NCBI RefSeq assembly: GCF_002904335.1
Contig: NZ_PPHF01000123.1
Span: forward strand, 124,001 to 188,000
Length of the DNA: 64,000 bases
Reading direction: 5' to 3'
From: Amycolatopsis sp. CA-126428
GTDB taxonomy: Bacteria > Actinomycetota > Actinomycetes > Mycobacteriales > Pseudonocardiaceae
In this document: positions 15,852 through 23,640 of the stretch, one piece after another
How positions within the stretch are numbered: position 1 is the first letter of the stretch
Layout: each line of letters starts with the position of its first letter
Made by a program: the position numbers and the translations under genes
Notes under the pieces: model-generated
Told to the model about the DNA's origin: nothing
What the model saw: only the letters and a program-made list of their open reading frames with translations
Database searches by the model: none

Positions 15852-16394
15852 TCAGCGGCCCAGCTCGCGCCGGCGATCGCGGTAGGAGTCGCGCAGTTCG
15901 CGGCGGCGCTCCCGGTCGCGCAGGTGCCGGTCGCGGCGGTCGTGGTGGTCGTGGTGCCCGTCGTGCCCGTGGCCCCAGATCGCCCGCCCGAAGATGCTCA
16001 GCCCGATCGGGATGAGGATGAGCGTGCCGTGCACGACGCCGGTGGCGATCAGCGCGATCGTCGCGATCCAGACCAGCGGGAGGAACGCGGCGACGAACCG
16101 CTGCCCGCCGTTCCAGCCGTCGGGCGAACGCGGTGGCGCCGGCACGGGTTCCTTGGGCGGTCCGGGTGCGGCGACGGCCTGGGGGGTGTCGTCGTAGCGC
16201 GGATGCGGTGCGGGCAGGTCGGTGAAGATCTCGACGAGCTCGCCGCGGGTCTTGGCCGCGGTGATCCGGGCCGAGCGTTCGCCGTACTCGTCGATGTCGA
16301 TCCGGCCCGCGCTCATGTGCTCCCCGAGCGCGGACAGCGCGGACTCACGGTTCTGGTCGCTGATCCGCAGCTGCGGAGAGGGGACTTCGGTCAC
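15852..16394 (-). CDS. DUF1707 membrane protein with His/Arg/Asp-rich tail, upstream copy
   Basis: A protein of 180 residues. DUF1707 occupies about residues 8-62 (LRISDQNRESALSALGEHMS, GRIDIDEYGERS), followed by a Pro-rich linker, two membrane helices (about 100-145) and an unusual charged tail with GHGHDGHHDHHDRRDRHLRD and several RRREL repeats. The histidine clusters could bind metal, but this is speculative. The paralogue downstream has the same domain order without the tail, so the pair arose by duplication. ATG at 16394 has no strong ribosome site. Confidence 0.85.
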   Translation of the reverse strand: MTEVPSPQLRISDQNRESALSALGEHMSAGRIDIDEYGERSARITAAKTRGELVEIFTDLPAPHPRYDDTPQAVAAPGPPKEPVPAPPRSPDGWNGGQRFVAAFLPLVWIATIALIATGVVHGTLILIPIGLSIFGRAIWGHGHDGHHDHHDRRDRHLRDRERRRELRDSYRDRRRELGR

Positions 16395-16407
16395 GTAGTC
16401 GATGGTA

Positions 16408-16426
16408 GGCCGCCCCGGGGGCGGCC
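16408..16426 (-). terminator. GC-rich hairpin behind accA3
   Basis: GGCCGCCCC and GGGGCGGCC flank a single G, making a perfect inverted repeat between the accA3 stop (16453) and the DUF1707 start. It has no T run, as is common in actinobacteria. It probably ends the leftward accA3 transcript. Confidence 0.55.
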
Positions 16427-16452
16427 CACCACGACATCTGTAACGAACCGCG

Positions 16453-18246
16453 CTACTTGAGCTCGAGAAGCTGCGTGCCCTGCGTCACGGCGGCGCCGAC
16501 CTCGACCGAAAGCCCGGTGACGGTGCCCGCTTTGTGTGCGGTGACCGGGTTCTCCATCTTCATCGCCTCGAGGACGACGATCAGCTCACCGGCTTCGACG
16601 CTCTGGCCCTCTTCGACGGCCACCTTCACGATCGTGCCCTGCATCGGCGCGGTGACGGCGTCGCCGCTCACCGCGGCCTTGCCGCCGCCGGCCCGCTTGC
16701 GCGGCTTCGCCTTGACACCGGTGCCGCCCCCGCCGCCGCCTTCGAGCGCGAACCCGCCCGGCAGCGACACTTCGAGCCGCCGCCCGCCGACCTCGACCAC
16801 GACGTTCTGCCGCGGTTCCTCTTCGGCGGCTTCGACGTCCGGCGCCACGAACGGCTCGATCTTGTTGTCGAACTCCGTCTCGATCCAGCGCGTGTGGACG
16901 CTGAAGCCGTTCTCGTCGCCGATGAAGGCCGGGTCGTTCACGATCACGCGGTCGAACGGCAGGACCGTCGCCATGCCTTCGACGACCATCTCGTCGAGCG
17001 CGCGGCGGCTGCGCTCCAGGGCGTTGTTCCGGTCCGAGCCGGTGACGATCAGCTTGGCCAGCATCGAGTCGAACTGCCCGCCGACGACGCTGCCGGCTTC
17101 GACGCCGGAGTCGACGCGCACGCCCGGGCCGCTCGGCGCGACGAACTTCGTCACCGTGCCCGGGGCGGGCAGGAAGCCGCGGCCGGCGTCCTCGCCGTTG
17201 ATGCGGAACTCGATCGAGTGGCCGCGCGGCTCGGGGTCCTCGGTGATCCGCAGCTTCTCGCCGCGCGCGATCCGGAACATCTCGCGCACCAGGTCGAGCC
17301 CGGTCGTCTCCTCCGACACCGGGTGCTCGACCTGCAGCCGGGTGTTGACCTCGAGGAAGGAGATCGTGCCGTCGGTGGCGACGAGGTACTCGACCGTGCC
17401 GGCGCCGTAGTACCCGGCTTCCTTGCAAATCGCCTTCGCGGATTCGTGGATGCGCTTGCGCTGCTCGTCGCTCAAGTACGGCGCGGGCGCCTCCTCGACG
17501 AGCTTCTGGTGCCGGCGCTGCAGCGAGCAGTCGCGGGTGCCGACGACGATCGCGTTGCCGTGCATGTCGGCCAGCACCTGCGCCTCGACGTGCCGCGGCT
17601 TGTCCAGGTAACGCTCGACGAAGCACTCGCCGCGGCCGAACGCGGCGACCGCCTCACGCGTGGCCGATTCGAACAGCTCGGGGATCTCTTCGCGGGTGCG
17701 CGCGACCTTCAGGCCGCGGCCGCCACCGCCGAACGCGGCCTTGATGGCCACCGGCAGGCCGTGCTCGTCGGCGAACGCGACGATCTCGGCGGCGTCCTTG
17801 GCCGGCTCCTTCGTGCCCGGCACCAGCGGCGCGCCCGCTCGCGTGGCGATGTGGCGGGCGGTGACCTTGTCGCCGAGGTCGCGGATGGCCTGCGGGCTCG
17901 GCCCGATCCAGGTCAGCCCGGCGTCGAGGACGGCCTGGGCGAAGTCCGCGTTTTCGGAGAGGAAGCCGTAACCCGGGTGCACCGAATCGGCGCCCGAGCG
18001 CTTGGCGGCTTCCAAGAGCTTGTCGAAGTTGAGGTAGCTCTCGGCCGCCGTGGTGCCGCCGAGCGCGAAGGCTTCGTCGGCCAGCCGGACGTGTGGCGCG
18101 TCGCGATCCGGATCGGCGTACACCGCGACACTGGCCAGGCCAGCGTCCTTCGCGGCTCTGATGACGCGTACCGCGATTTCGCCACGGTTGGCGACCAGGA
18201 TCTTGGTCACCGGACCGCCCGTGGTTTCGCCGACCTGCTCGGCCAC
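16453..18246 (-). CDS. accA3: Acyl-CoA carboxylase alpha subunit (biotin carboxylase plus biotin carrier)
   Basis: A protein of 597 residues that carboxylates its own biotin with ATP and bicarbonate and presents it to a carboxyltransferase beta subunit. The biotin carboxylase domain starts TKILVANRGEIAVRVIRAAK (about 14-33), with the ATP-binding FGGGGRGLKV loop and EVNTRLQVEHPVSE. A flexible Gly/Lys-rich linker leads to the biotinyl domain ending with EAMKMEN, biotinylated at about Lys563. It pairs with AccD5 and AccE encoded at 29.3-31.1 kb, and BirA at 51.9 kb should attach the biotin. The GTG start at 18246 adds about a dozen residues before the domain. The product feeds malonyl- and methylmalonyl-CoA for fatty acids and polyketides. 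Confidence 0.95.
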   Translation of the reverse strand: MAEQVGETTGGPVTKILVANRGEIAVRVIRAAKDAGLASVAVYADPDRDAPHVRLADEAFALGGTTAAESYLNFDKLLEAAKRSGADSVHPGYGFLSENADFAQAVLDAGLTWIGPSPQAIRDLGDKVTARHIATRAGAPLVPGTKEPAKDAAEIVAFADEHGLPVAIKAAFGGGGRGLKVARTREEIPELFESATREAVAAFGRGECFVERYLDKPRHVEAQVLADMHGNAIVVGTRDCSLQRRHQKLVEEAPAPYLSDEQRKRIHESAKAICKEAGYYGAGTVEYLVATDGTISFLEVNTRLQVEHPVSEETTGLDLVREMFRIARGEKLRITEDPEPRGHSIEFRINGEDAGRGFLPAPGTVTKFVAPSGPGVRVDSGVEAGSVVGGQFDSMLAKLIVTGSDRNNALERSRRALDEMVVEGMATVLPFDRVIVNDPAFIGDENGFSVHTRWIETEFDNKIEPFVAPDVEAAEEEPRQNVVVEVGGRRLEVSLPGGFALEGGGGGGTGVKAKPRKRAGGGKAAVSGDAVTAPMQGTIVKVAVEEGQSVEAGELIVVLEAMKMENPVTAHKAGTVTGLSVEVGAAVTQGTQLLELK

Positions 18247-18352
18247 CCCGCACCTCCTGCGTCCGACAGCTGCATTGCTGACCGCCCACGCGGCATCAGG
18301 GAAGTCTACGGATATGCGGTCGGGAGTCTCTTGAGTGAGAGGTGAACCACGC

Positions 18353-18649
18353 TCAGACGTGGTGGCGGAGCTCCTGCGGCAGCGGCGAGTCGAGCACGAT
18401 CACGTCGTACGGGTTCGCGGCGTGCACCTTCGCCAGGTGCTCGGTGTTCACCAGCGCCCACGGCTGGTGCTCGCCGCAGCAGTCGATCAGCCGGTCCAGC
18501 GCGGTGAAGGCGACCAGCGCGGTGCGGCCGTCCGGCGTGCGGCGCAGTTCGATCGACGCGCCTTCGGTCTCGGCGCTGGCCGGCCCGGTCGGCAGGTAAA
18601 GGGCGGGGGGCAGGTTCGGGTTCGTCACCCGGACAACATAGACGGACAC
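18353..18649 (-). CDS. Small SAV_915-like protein
   Basis: A protein of 98 residues, acidic, without signal peptide or membrane helix. Its middle, RTALVAFTALDRLIDCCGEHQPWALV, split here as RTALVAFT and LDRLIDCCGEHQPW, resembles the SAV_915/SseB-like small domain of actinobacteria, which I recall as uncharacterised. A CC pair at about 58-59 could bind metal or form a disulfide. The GTG start gives VSVYVVRVTNPNLPPA. It precedes accA3 in the same direction with a 106-base gap, so co-transcription is possible but not clear. Confidence 0.65.
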   Translation of the reverse strand: MSVYVVRVTNPNLPPALYLPTGPASAETEGASIELRRTPDGRTALVAFTALDRLIDCCGEHQPWALVNTEHLAKVHAANPYDVIVLDSPLPQELRHHV

Positions 18650-18742
18650 GTTGCGCTACTCGTGACCCCGTCGGGTTGAACCGGCCACGTCGCGACGGGG
18701 CGCTTCCGACGCACAGTCGCGAAGCGGCTTACGCTCTGTCTT

Positions 18743-19465
18743 ATGCGGACTACGGCAGCGCGGACGCCCCGGTCGGCGCTGCTCACCGCGGTGCTGGCCG
18801 CGGTGGTCACCGTCGGCGCGATCGGCGCGGTGTTCCTGCTGCGGCCGCGGCCCGAGACGGGCCCCGGACTGGCCGAACCCGCCGCCGCACCGGTGAAGCC
18901 CGTGGTGACCTGCGGGGGCGATCCGTGCCGCCAGCTTGCGGCGGTCACGGTCGGGGGCACCCCGGTGGTGCTGCTGACCGACACCGCGGGCGGTTCGGCC
19001 CGCCTGCGCGTCGGACCCGAGCCGGGCACGGTGTTCGAGCTGTCGATCGCGCAGCTGGGCGTGCGGCTGGACCAGAACTCGCTGCGCTGCATCGACGGCC
19101 CGGCCCCGGCGTGCCTGGTCCGCGGCGACGTCGGCAACGACGGGACGGCCGCGTACGGCGAGCTGCTCGTCGGCAGCGGGGGAGTGTGGCGCGACCCGGG
19201 CAAGCCGTTCTACGCGGACGCCGGGACGCTGTCGCTCTACGACGTCACGGCCGACGCCAGCCCCGACGTGATCGTGGTCCGCCACGACTGCCCGGACTCC
19301 GCGGCCGGCACCCCGAAGTGCACGGCGGCGCCGGTGCTGGGCGAGGTGTACGACCTGGCGGGCCGGTCGGTGGGCTGCACGCGCCGGGTGACGTCGCCGT
19401 CGGACCTGCGTGGCTGGCCGGACATCCGCCTAACCCACGCCGACCTCCGCACCTGCCCGTCCTGA
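18743..19465 (+). CDS. Membrane-anchored extracellular protein, FG-GAP/VCBS-like
   Basis: A protein of 240 residues with one N-terminal signal-anchor helix (about 12-34) and an external domain. Six cysteines are arranged in pairs (TCGGDPC, LRCIDGPAPAC, DCPDSAAGTPKC and later), suggesting disulfides. GDVGNDGTAAYGELLVG resembles the calcium-binding loop of FG-GAP repeats, seen again weakly as VTADASPDVIVV. No enzymatic motif is visible. The ATG at 18743 begins MRTTAARTPRS just before the helix. A near-perfect hairpin follows between this gene and the convergent symporter. Confidence 0.65.
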   Translation: MRTTAARTPRSALLTAVLAAVVTVGAIGAVFLLRPRPETGPGLAEPAAAPVKPVVTCGGDPCRQLAAVTVGGTPVVLLTDTAGGSARLRVGPEPGTVFELSIAQLGVRLDQNSLRCIDGPAPACLVRGDVGNDGTAAYGELLVGSGGVWRDPGKPFYADAGTLSLYDVTADASPDVIVVRHDCPDSAAGTPKCTAAPVLGEVYDLAGRSVGCTRRVTSPSDLRGWPDIRLTHADLRTCPS

Positions 19466-19469
19466 AACG

Positions 19470-19509
19470 CCGTGAAGGCCGCCTCGAACCCTCGAGACGG
19501 CCTTCACGG
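19470..19509. terminator. Bidirectional hairpin terminator of the CGTGAAGGCC type
   Basis: CCGTGAAGGCCGCCTCGA (19470-19487) pairs with TCGAGACGGCCTTCACGG (19492-19509) with one mismatch and a 4-base loop. It lies between two convergent genes. The outer arm CGTGAAGGCC/GGCCTTCACG recurs in the hairpin at 25955-25993. Confidence 0.8.
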
Positions 19510-19518
19510 ACTTCTGCG

Positions 19519-20871
19519 TCAGGCGGGGGCGGGTTCCGTGTGGCGGGCCGTCGAACCGTCGTCGGTGTGCAGCGGGTTGTCCGTCGGGGCGTTGAGGACC
19601 TCGTCGTCGAGGAGGCCTTCGCCGCGGGCCACGATCGTCGGCACCGCGATCTGGCCGGCCACGTTCGTCGCCGTCCGCATCATGTCCATGATCGGGTTGA
19701 CGGAGTAGATCAGCGCCAGGCCCAGCGCCACCTGCTTGGCGTCCAGGCCGATGAAGGACGTCGTCAGGGTGAAGGCCGTCAGCCAGCCCGTGGTCCCGGC
19801 GGTCGCCAGTGCGCCGACCACGGCCACCACGACGATGCCCACGTACTGCCAGAAGTTCAGCGACACCCCGGCCAGGTTGGCCACGAAGATCGCCGCGATC
19901 GCCGGGAACACCGCCGCGCAGCCGTCCATCTTCGTCGCGCTGCCCAGCGGGGTCGCGAAGGCCGCGTACGCCGGCTGGACGCCGAGGTTCACCGCGGACT
20001 GGCGGGTCAGCGGCAGCGTCGCGGCCGAAGACTGCGAGGCGAACGCGAACTGGATCGCCGTGCCCGCCTTCGCGAAGAACTTCAGCGGGCTGACCTTCGC
20101 CACGAACTGCAGCAGGAGCGGGTAGACGACGAACAGCACGAGCAGGCAGCCGACGTACACCGCGAGCGTGGTGGAGAACAGCGGCCGGAACAGCGCGTCG
20201 CCGTAGTTCGACACCGCCGCGCCGATCAGGCCGATGATGCCGATCGGGGCGAGCCGGACGATCCAGCCGAGGTAGCGCTGGATGATCTCGAACACGCTCG
20301 TCGTGAAGTCCACGAACGGCCTCGCCTTGTCGCCCAGGCTGTACGCGGCCGCGCCGATGACCAGCGCGAGGAACAGCACCTGCAGCGTCTCGCCGTCGGA
20401 GAACGCTTTCACGAAGTTCTGCGGCAGCAGTCCGTCGATGAAAGCGCTCCACGAGCCCCAGTGGTCGACGCTCTTGGCGGCCTTGTCGGCGTTCTTCGCG
20501 AGCGCCGTAGCGCCGCCGAGACCGCCGGCGCCGGGGTTGAAGATCCGGCCGACGGCGATGCCGATCAGCGACGCGATGAACGACGTGATCGCGAACCACA
20601 GCACCGTCTTGCCGCCGAGGCGCGCGGCGGTGCGGCCGCCGCCCAGGCCGCGGAGGCTGTTGATGCCGACCACGATCGCCGTGAAGACCAGCGGGATCAC
20701 CGCGATCTGCAGCAGCGTGGTGAAGATGGTGCCGATCTGGTCGAGGAGATCGGTCAGCCAGCCGGCCTCGGTCTGCCGCGCGACGACGCCGAGGAGGGCG
20801 CCGACGACGAGCGAGCCGAGAACCGCGGCCGCGAACACCCGCGGTTTGGTGTATGTCCGTACGAAAGACAC
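19519..20871 (-). CDS. Dicarboxylate/amino acid:cation symporter (DAACS family)
   Basis: An integral membrane transporter of 450 residues related to GltP/DctA. It has about eight helices and two hairpin loops; the serine-rich re-entrant loop appears in the segment FASQSSAATLPLTRQSA, and the substrate-binding region follows with NLGVQPAYAAFATPLGSATKMDG in pieces. Uptake of glutamate, aspartate or C4-dicarboxylates coupled to protons or sodium is the family role. The GTG at 20871 gives VSFVRTYTKPRVFAAAVL. The C-terminal 30 residues are acidic and polar. It lies between accA3 and maf, which are closer in mycobacteria, so it is part of the accessory cargo. Confidence 0.9.
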   Translation of the reverse strand: MSFVRTYTKPRVFAAAVLGSLVVGALLGVVARQTEAGWLTDLLDQIGTIFTTLLQIAVIPLVFTAIVVGINSLRGLGGGRTAARLGGKTVLWFAITSFIASLIGIAVGRIFNPGAGGLGGATALAKNADKAAKSVDHWGSWSAFIDGLLPQNFVKAFSDGETLQVLFLALVIGAAAYSLGDKARPFVDFTTSVFEIIQRYLGWIVRLAPIGIIGLIGAAVSNYGDALFRPLFSTTLAVYVGCLLVLFVVYPLLLQFVAKVSPLKFFAKAGTAIQFAFASQSSAATLPLTRQSAVNLGVQPAYAAFATPLGSATKMDGCAAVFPAIAAIFVANLAGVSLNFWQYVGIVVVAVVGALATAGTTGWLTAFTLTTSFIGLDAKQVALGLALIYSVNPIMDMMRTATNVAGQIAVPTIVARGEGLLDDEVLNAPTDNPLHTDDGSTARHTEPAPA

Positions 20872-20970
20872 GGGGCGACTCCGGTGCTCGAAAGTTTCAC
20901 GTCTTGCCTCGTGAAGAGACGTTAGGCAAGGGAGGACTCTTCCGGATCACCCGTTGGTGTGGCGCCTTTC

Positions 20971-21600
20971 TCAGGATGCGGGAGGCCGCCAGAGATCCAC
21001 GACACTCACGCCGACCTCGGCCAGCAGCCGGCGCGTCAGCGGCAGGCTGATGCCGATGACGCTCGTGTGGCCGCCGTCGAGCCCTTCGACGAACCAGCCG
21101 CCCAGGCCGTCGATCGTGAAGCCGCCGGCGACGTTGAGCGGCTCGCCGCTGGCGACGTAGGCGTCGATCTCGTGCTGGCTCGGCGTGCCGAACCGGACGG
21201 TGGTCGATTCCCAGCCCGCGGTCTCCTTCGCACGCGTCCCGCCGTCGAGCCGGACGACCGCGTGCCCGGTGAGGAGTTCACCGGACGTACCCGCCATCGC
21301 GGCCCAGCGGCTGCGGGCAACGTCCGGTGAGCCCGGCTTGCCGACCATCTGCCCGTGGATCGAAAGCATCGAATCGCAGGCGACGACGACGGCGTCCGGG
21401 TGCACCGCGGCGACCTGGTCGATGACCGCTTCGGCCTTGGCCGCGGCGAGGGCCGCGACCAGCTCGGAAGGGGACGGATCGGGCAGGGAAGCGGCGACCG
21501 CGTCCTCGTCGACGCCGGAGACGAACACGGCGGGATCGAGGCCCGCGGAACGCAGGAGGGCGAGCCGGGCGGGGGACTGGGAGGCGAGGACGAACTGCAC
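20971..21600 (-). CDS. maf: Maf-family nucleotide pyrophosphatase
   Basis: A house-cleaning hydrolase of 209 residues acting on dTTP, UTP or modified nucleotides. The N-terminal LASQSPARLALLRSAGL contains the Maf signature SxSPxR, and the conserved SVDED-like acidic run appears as VSGVDEDAV. VVACDSMLSIHGQMVGKP carries the catalytic Asp and Lys, and FTIDGLGGWFVEGLDG the C-terminal loop. The GTG start at 21600 lies directly before the family start. In mycobacteria maf is next to accE5; here a 7.6-kb insertion separates them. Confidence 0.92.
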   Translation of the reverse strand: MQFVLASQSPARLALLRSAGLDPAVFVSGVDEDAVAASLPDPSPSELVAALAAAKAEAVIDQVAAVHPDAVVVACDSMLSIHGQMVGKPGSPDVARSRWAAMAGTSGELLTGHAVVRLDGGTRAKETAGWESTTVRFGTPSQHEIDAYVASGEPLNVAGGFTIDGLGGWFVEGLDGGHTSVIGISLPLTRRLLAEVGVSVVDLWRPPAS

Positions 21601-21718
21601 GACTGAAACTTACTTGACCTGGCGGCCGTGACCGAATTGTGACCGGCGTCACTCCATGGGAGAGTTAATTTGTTCTGGCTCGCAACTTATGGGTCGACGG
21701 AACGTCACGGAGAGAACA

Positions 21719-23569
21719 ATGCCGCTCCTCCGCACCACGAGATCATGGCGAACCACGTTCCTGGCCGGTCTCCTCCTCGCGGGCGCCGCCGTCGTCCCGA
21801 TGGCGGCCGCCTCCGCGACTCCGCTGTACCGGAACCCGCGGGCCTCGGTGGCCGACCGCGTCACGGACCTGATGGCGCGGATGACGCTCGACGACAAGGT
21901 CGGGCAGATGACCCAGGGCGAGCGCGGCTCCGCGAACCCCACCCAGTCCGCCGCTGCCCGGCTCGGCTCCATCCTCTCCGGCGGCGGCTCGACACCGGCG
22001 CCGAACACCCCGCAAGCGTGGGGGGACATGATCGACGCCTACCAGCGAGCGGCGACGACGACCGGTCTCGGCATCCCGATCATCTACGGCTCCGACGCCG
22101 TGCACGGCCACAACAACGCCTACGGCGCCACGATCTTCCCGCACAACATCGGCCTGGGGGCGGCGAACGACCCGCAGCTGGTCGAGCAGATCGGCGCGGT
22201 CACCGCCGAAGAAACCGCGGCCACCGGCGTCAAGTGGGCCTTCGCGCCCTGCCTGTGCGTCGCTCGCGACGACCGCTGGGGCCGCACCTACGAGTCCTTC
22301 GGCGAAGTCCCCGCCAACGCCGTCGCGAACTCGGTGGTCATCAAGGGCCTGCAGGGCAGCGCGCTCGGCACCACGACGTCCGTGCTGGCCACGGCCAAGC
22401 ACTTCATCGGCGACGGCGGCACCACCGGCGGCGTCGACCAGGGCAACACCCAGATCACCCTCGACGAGCTGCGCCAGATCCACCTGCCGCCCTTCCAAGC
22501 CGCGGTGAACCACGGCGTCGGCTCGGTGATGATCAGCTTCAACAGCTGGAACGGCGTCAAGGACCACGGCAACAAGTTCCTGATCACCGATCTGCTCAAG
22601 GGCGAGCTGCACTTCTCCGGCTTCGTGGTTTCCGACTGGAACGGCATCGACCAGATCGACGGCCAGCAGGGATTCACCGCCGCCGAGGTCAAGCAGGCCG
22701 TCAACGCCGGGATCGACATGGTCATGGTCCCCAACGACTACGCGAGGTTCGTCAGCACGCTCAAGGCCGAAGTGGCGAACGGCCACGTCCCGATGTCCCG
22801 CATCGACGACGCCAACCGGCGGATCCTCACGAAGAAGTTCGAGCTGGGCCTGTTCGAGCACCCGTACACCGACCGATCGCTGCAGCAGGGCTTCGGCAGC
22901 GCGGCGCACCACGCGCTGGCGCGGCAGGCGGCGCGCGAGTCGCAGGTGCTGCTGAAGAACGACGGCGTGCTGCCGCTGGCCAAGACGGACAACAAGATCT
23001 TCGTGGCCGGCAAGAACGCCAACGACATGGGGAACCAAGCGGGCGGCTGGACGCTGACCTGGCAGGGCCAGAGCGGCGAGCGGGTGATCCCGGGCACGAC
23101 GATCCTCGACGGCATCAAGGCCGGTGCCGGGAAAGGCACGGTGGTGACCTATGACCGTGCGGGTGGCGGAATCGACCCGAGCTACAAGGTCGCGGTCGCC
23201 GTGGTGGGCGAAACGCCGTACGCCGAAGGGCAGGGAGACCGCCCCGGCGGCCTCTCTCTCGACGCCGCGGACGTCGCCCTCATCGGCAAGCTGAAGGCCT
23301 CGGGCGTGCCCCTGGTCGTGGTGACCGTCTCCGGGCGGCCGCTGGACATCGCGGCGCAGCTGCCGTCGGTCAAGGGACTGGTGGCGGCCTGGCTGCCGGG
23401 CTCGGAAGGCGCCGGCGTCGCGGACGTGCTCTACGGCGACTACAACCCGACCGGCAAGCTGAGCTTCACCTGGCCGGCGAGCTCCTCACAGGAACCGATC
23501 AACACCGGCGACGGCAAGCAGGGCCTGTTCCCGTACGGGTTCGGCCTGTCCTACGCCCGTCGCCACTAG
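21719..23569 (+). CDS. Secreted glycoside hydrolase family 3 (beta-glucosidase/exo-glucanase type)
   Basis: A secreted enzyme of 616 residues that removes terminal beta-linked glucose or similar sugars. Signal peptide at 1-33 (MPLLRTTRSWRTTFLAGLLL, cleavage near ASA). The GH3 N-domain starts with VTDLMARMTLDDKVGQM; KHFIGDGGT (227-235) is the substrate loop and VVSDWNGI contains the nucleophile Asp306. The second domain has LLKNDGVLPL and ends PYGFGLSYA. The ATG at 21719 is preferred over upstream ATGs because CGGAGAG lies about 6 bases before it and the signal peptide then has normal length. It is divergent from maf. Confidence 0.92.
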   Translation: MPLLRTTRSWRTTFLAGLLLAGAAVVPMAAASATPLYRNPRASVADRVTDLMARMTLDDKVGQMTQGERGSANPTQSAAARLGSILSGGGSTPAPNTPQAWGDMIDAYQRAATTTGLGIPIIYGSDAVHGHNNAYGATIFPHNIGLGAANDPQLVEQIGAVTAEETAATGVKWAFAPCLCVARDDRWGRTYESFGEVPANAVANSVVIKGLQGSALGTTTSVLATAKHFIGDGGTTGGVDQGNTQITLDELRQIHLPPFQAAVNHGVGSVMISFNSWNGVKDHGNKFLITDLLKGELHFSGFVVSDWNGIDQIDGQQGFTAAEVKQAVNAGIDMVMVPNDYARFVSTLKAEVANGHVPMSRIDDANRRILTKKFELGLFEHPYTDRSLQQGFGSAAHHALARQAARESQVLLKNDGVLPLAKTDNKIFVAGKNANDMGNQAGGWTLTWQGQSGERVIPGTTILDGIKAGAGKGTVVTYDRAGGGIDPSYKVAVAVVGETPYAEGQGDRPGGLSLDAADVALIGKLKASGVPLVVVTVSGRPLDIAAQLPSVKGLVAAWLPGSEGAGVADVLYGDYNPTGKLSFTWPASSSQEPINTGDGKQGLFPYGFGLSYARRH

Positions 23570-23590
23570 GCCACCGCTCCCGCGGTCCGT

Positions 23591-23633
23591 GCAGGCCCCC
23601 GCTCCGGTACCCGACACCGGACCGGGGGTCTGC
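23591..23633. terminator. Long hairpin between convergent GH3 and efflux genes
   Basis: GCAGGCCCCCGCTCCGGT (23591-23608) pairs with ACCGGACCGGGGGTCTGC (23616-23633) through one G-U pair and one C-C mismatch, then GCGGTTTT follows. It lies between two converging stop codons and probably acts in both directions. Confidence 0.8.
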
Positions 23634-23640
23634 GCGGTTT

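Noticed and set aside
16534..18345. A 603-codon plus-strand frame opposite accA3
   Set aside because: Mirror of the codon bias of accA3, with no recognisable motif.
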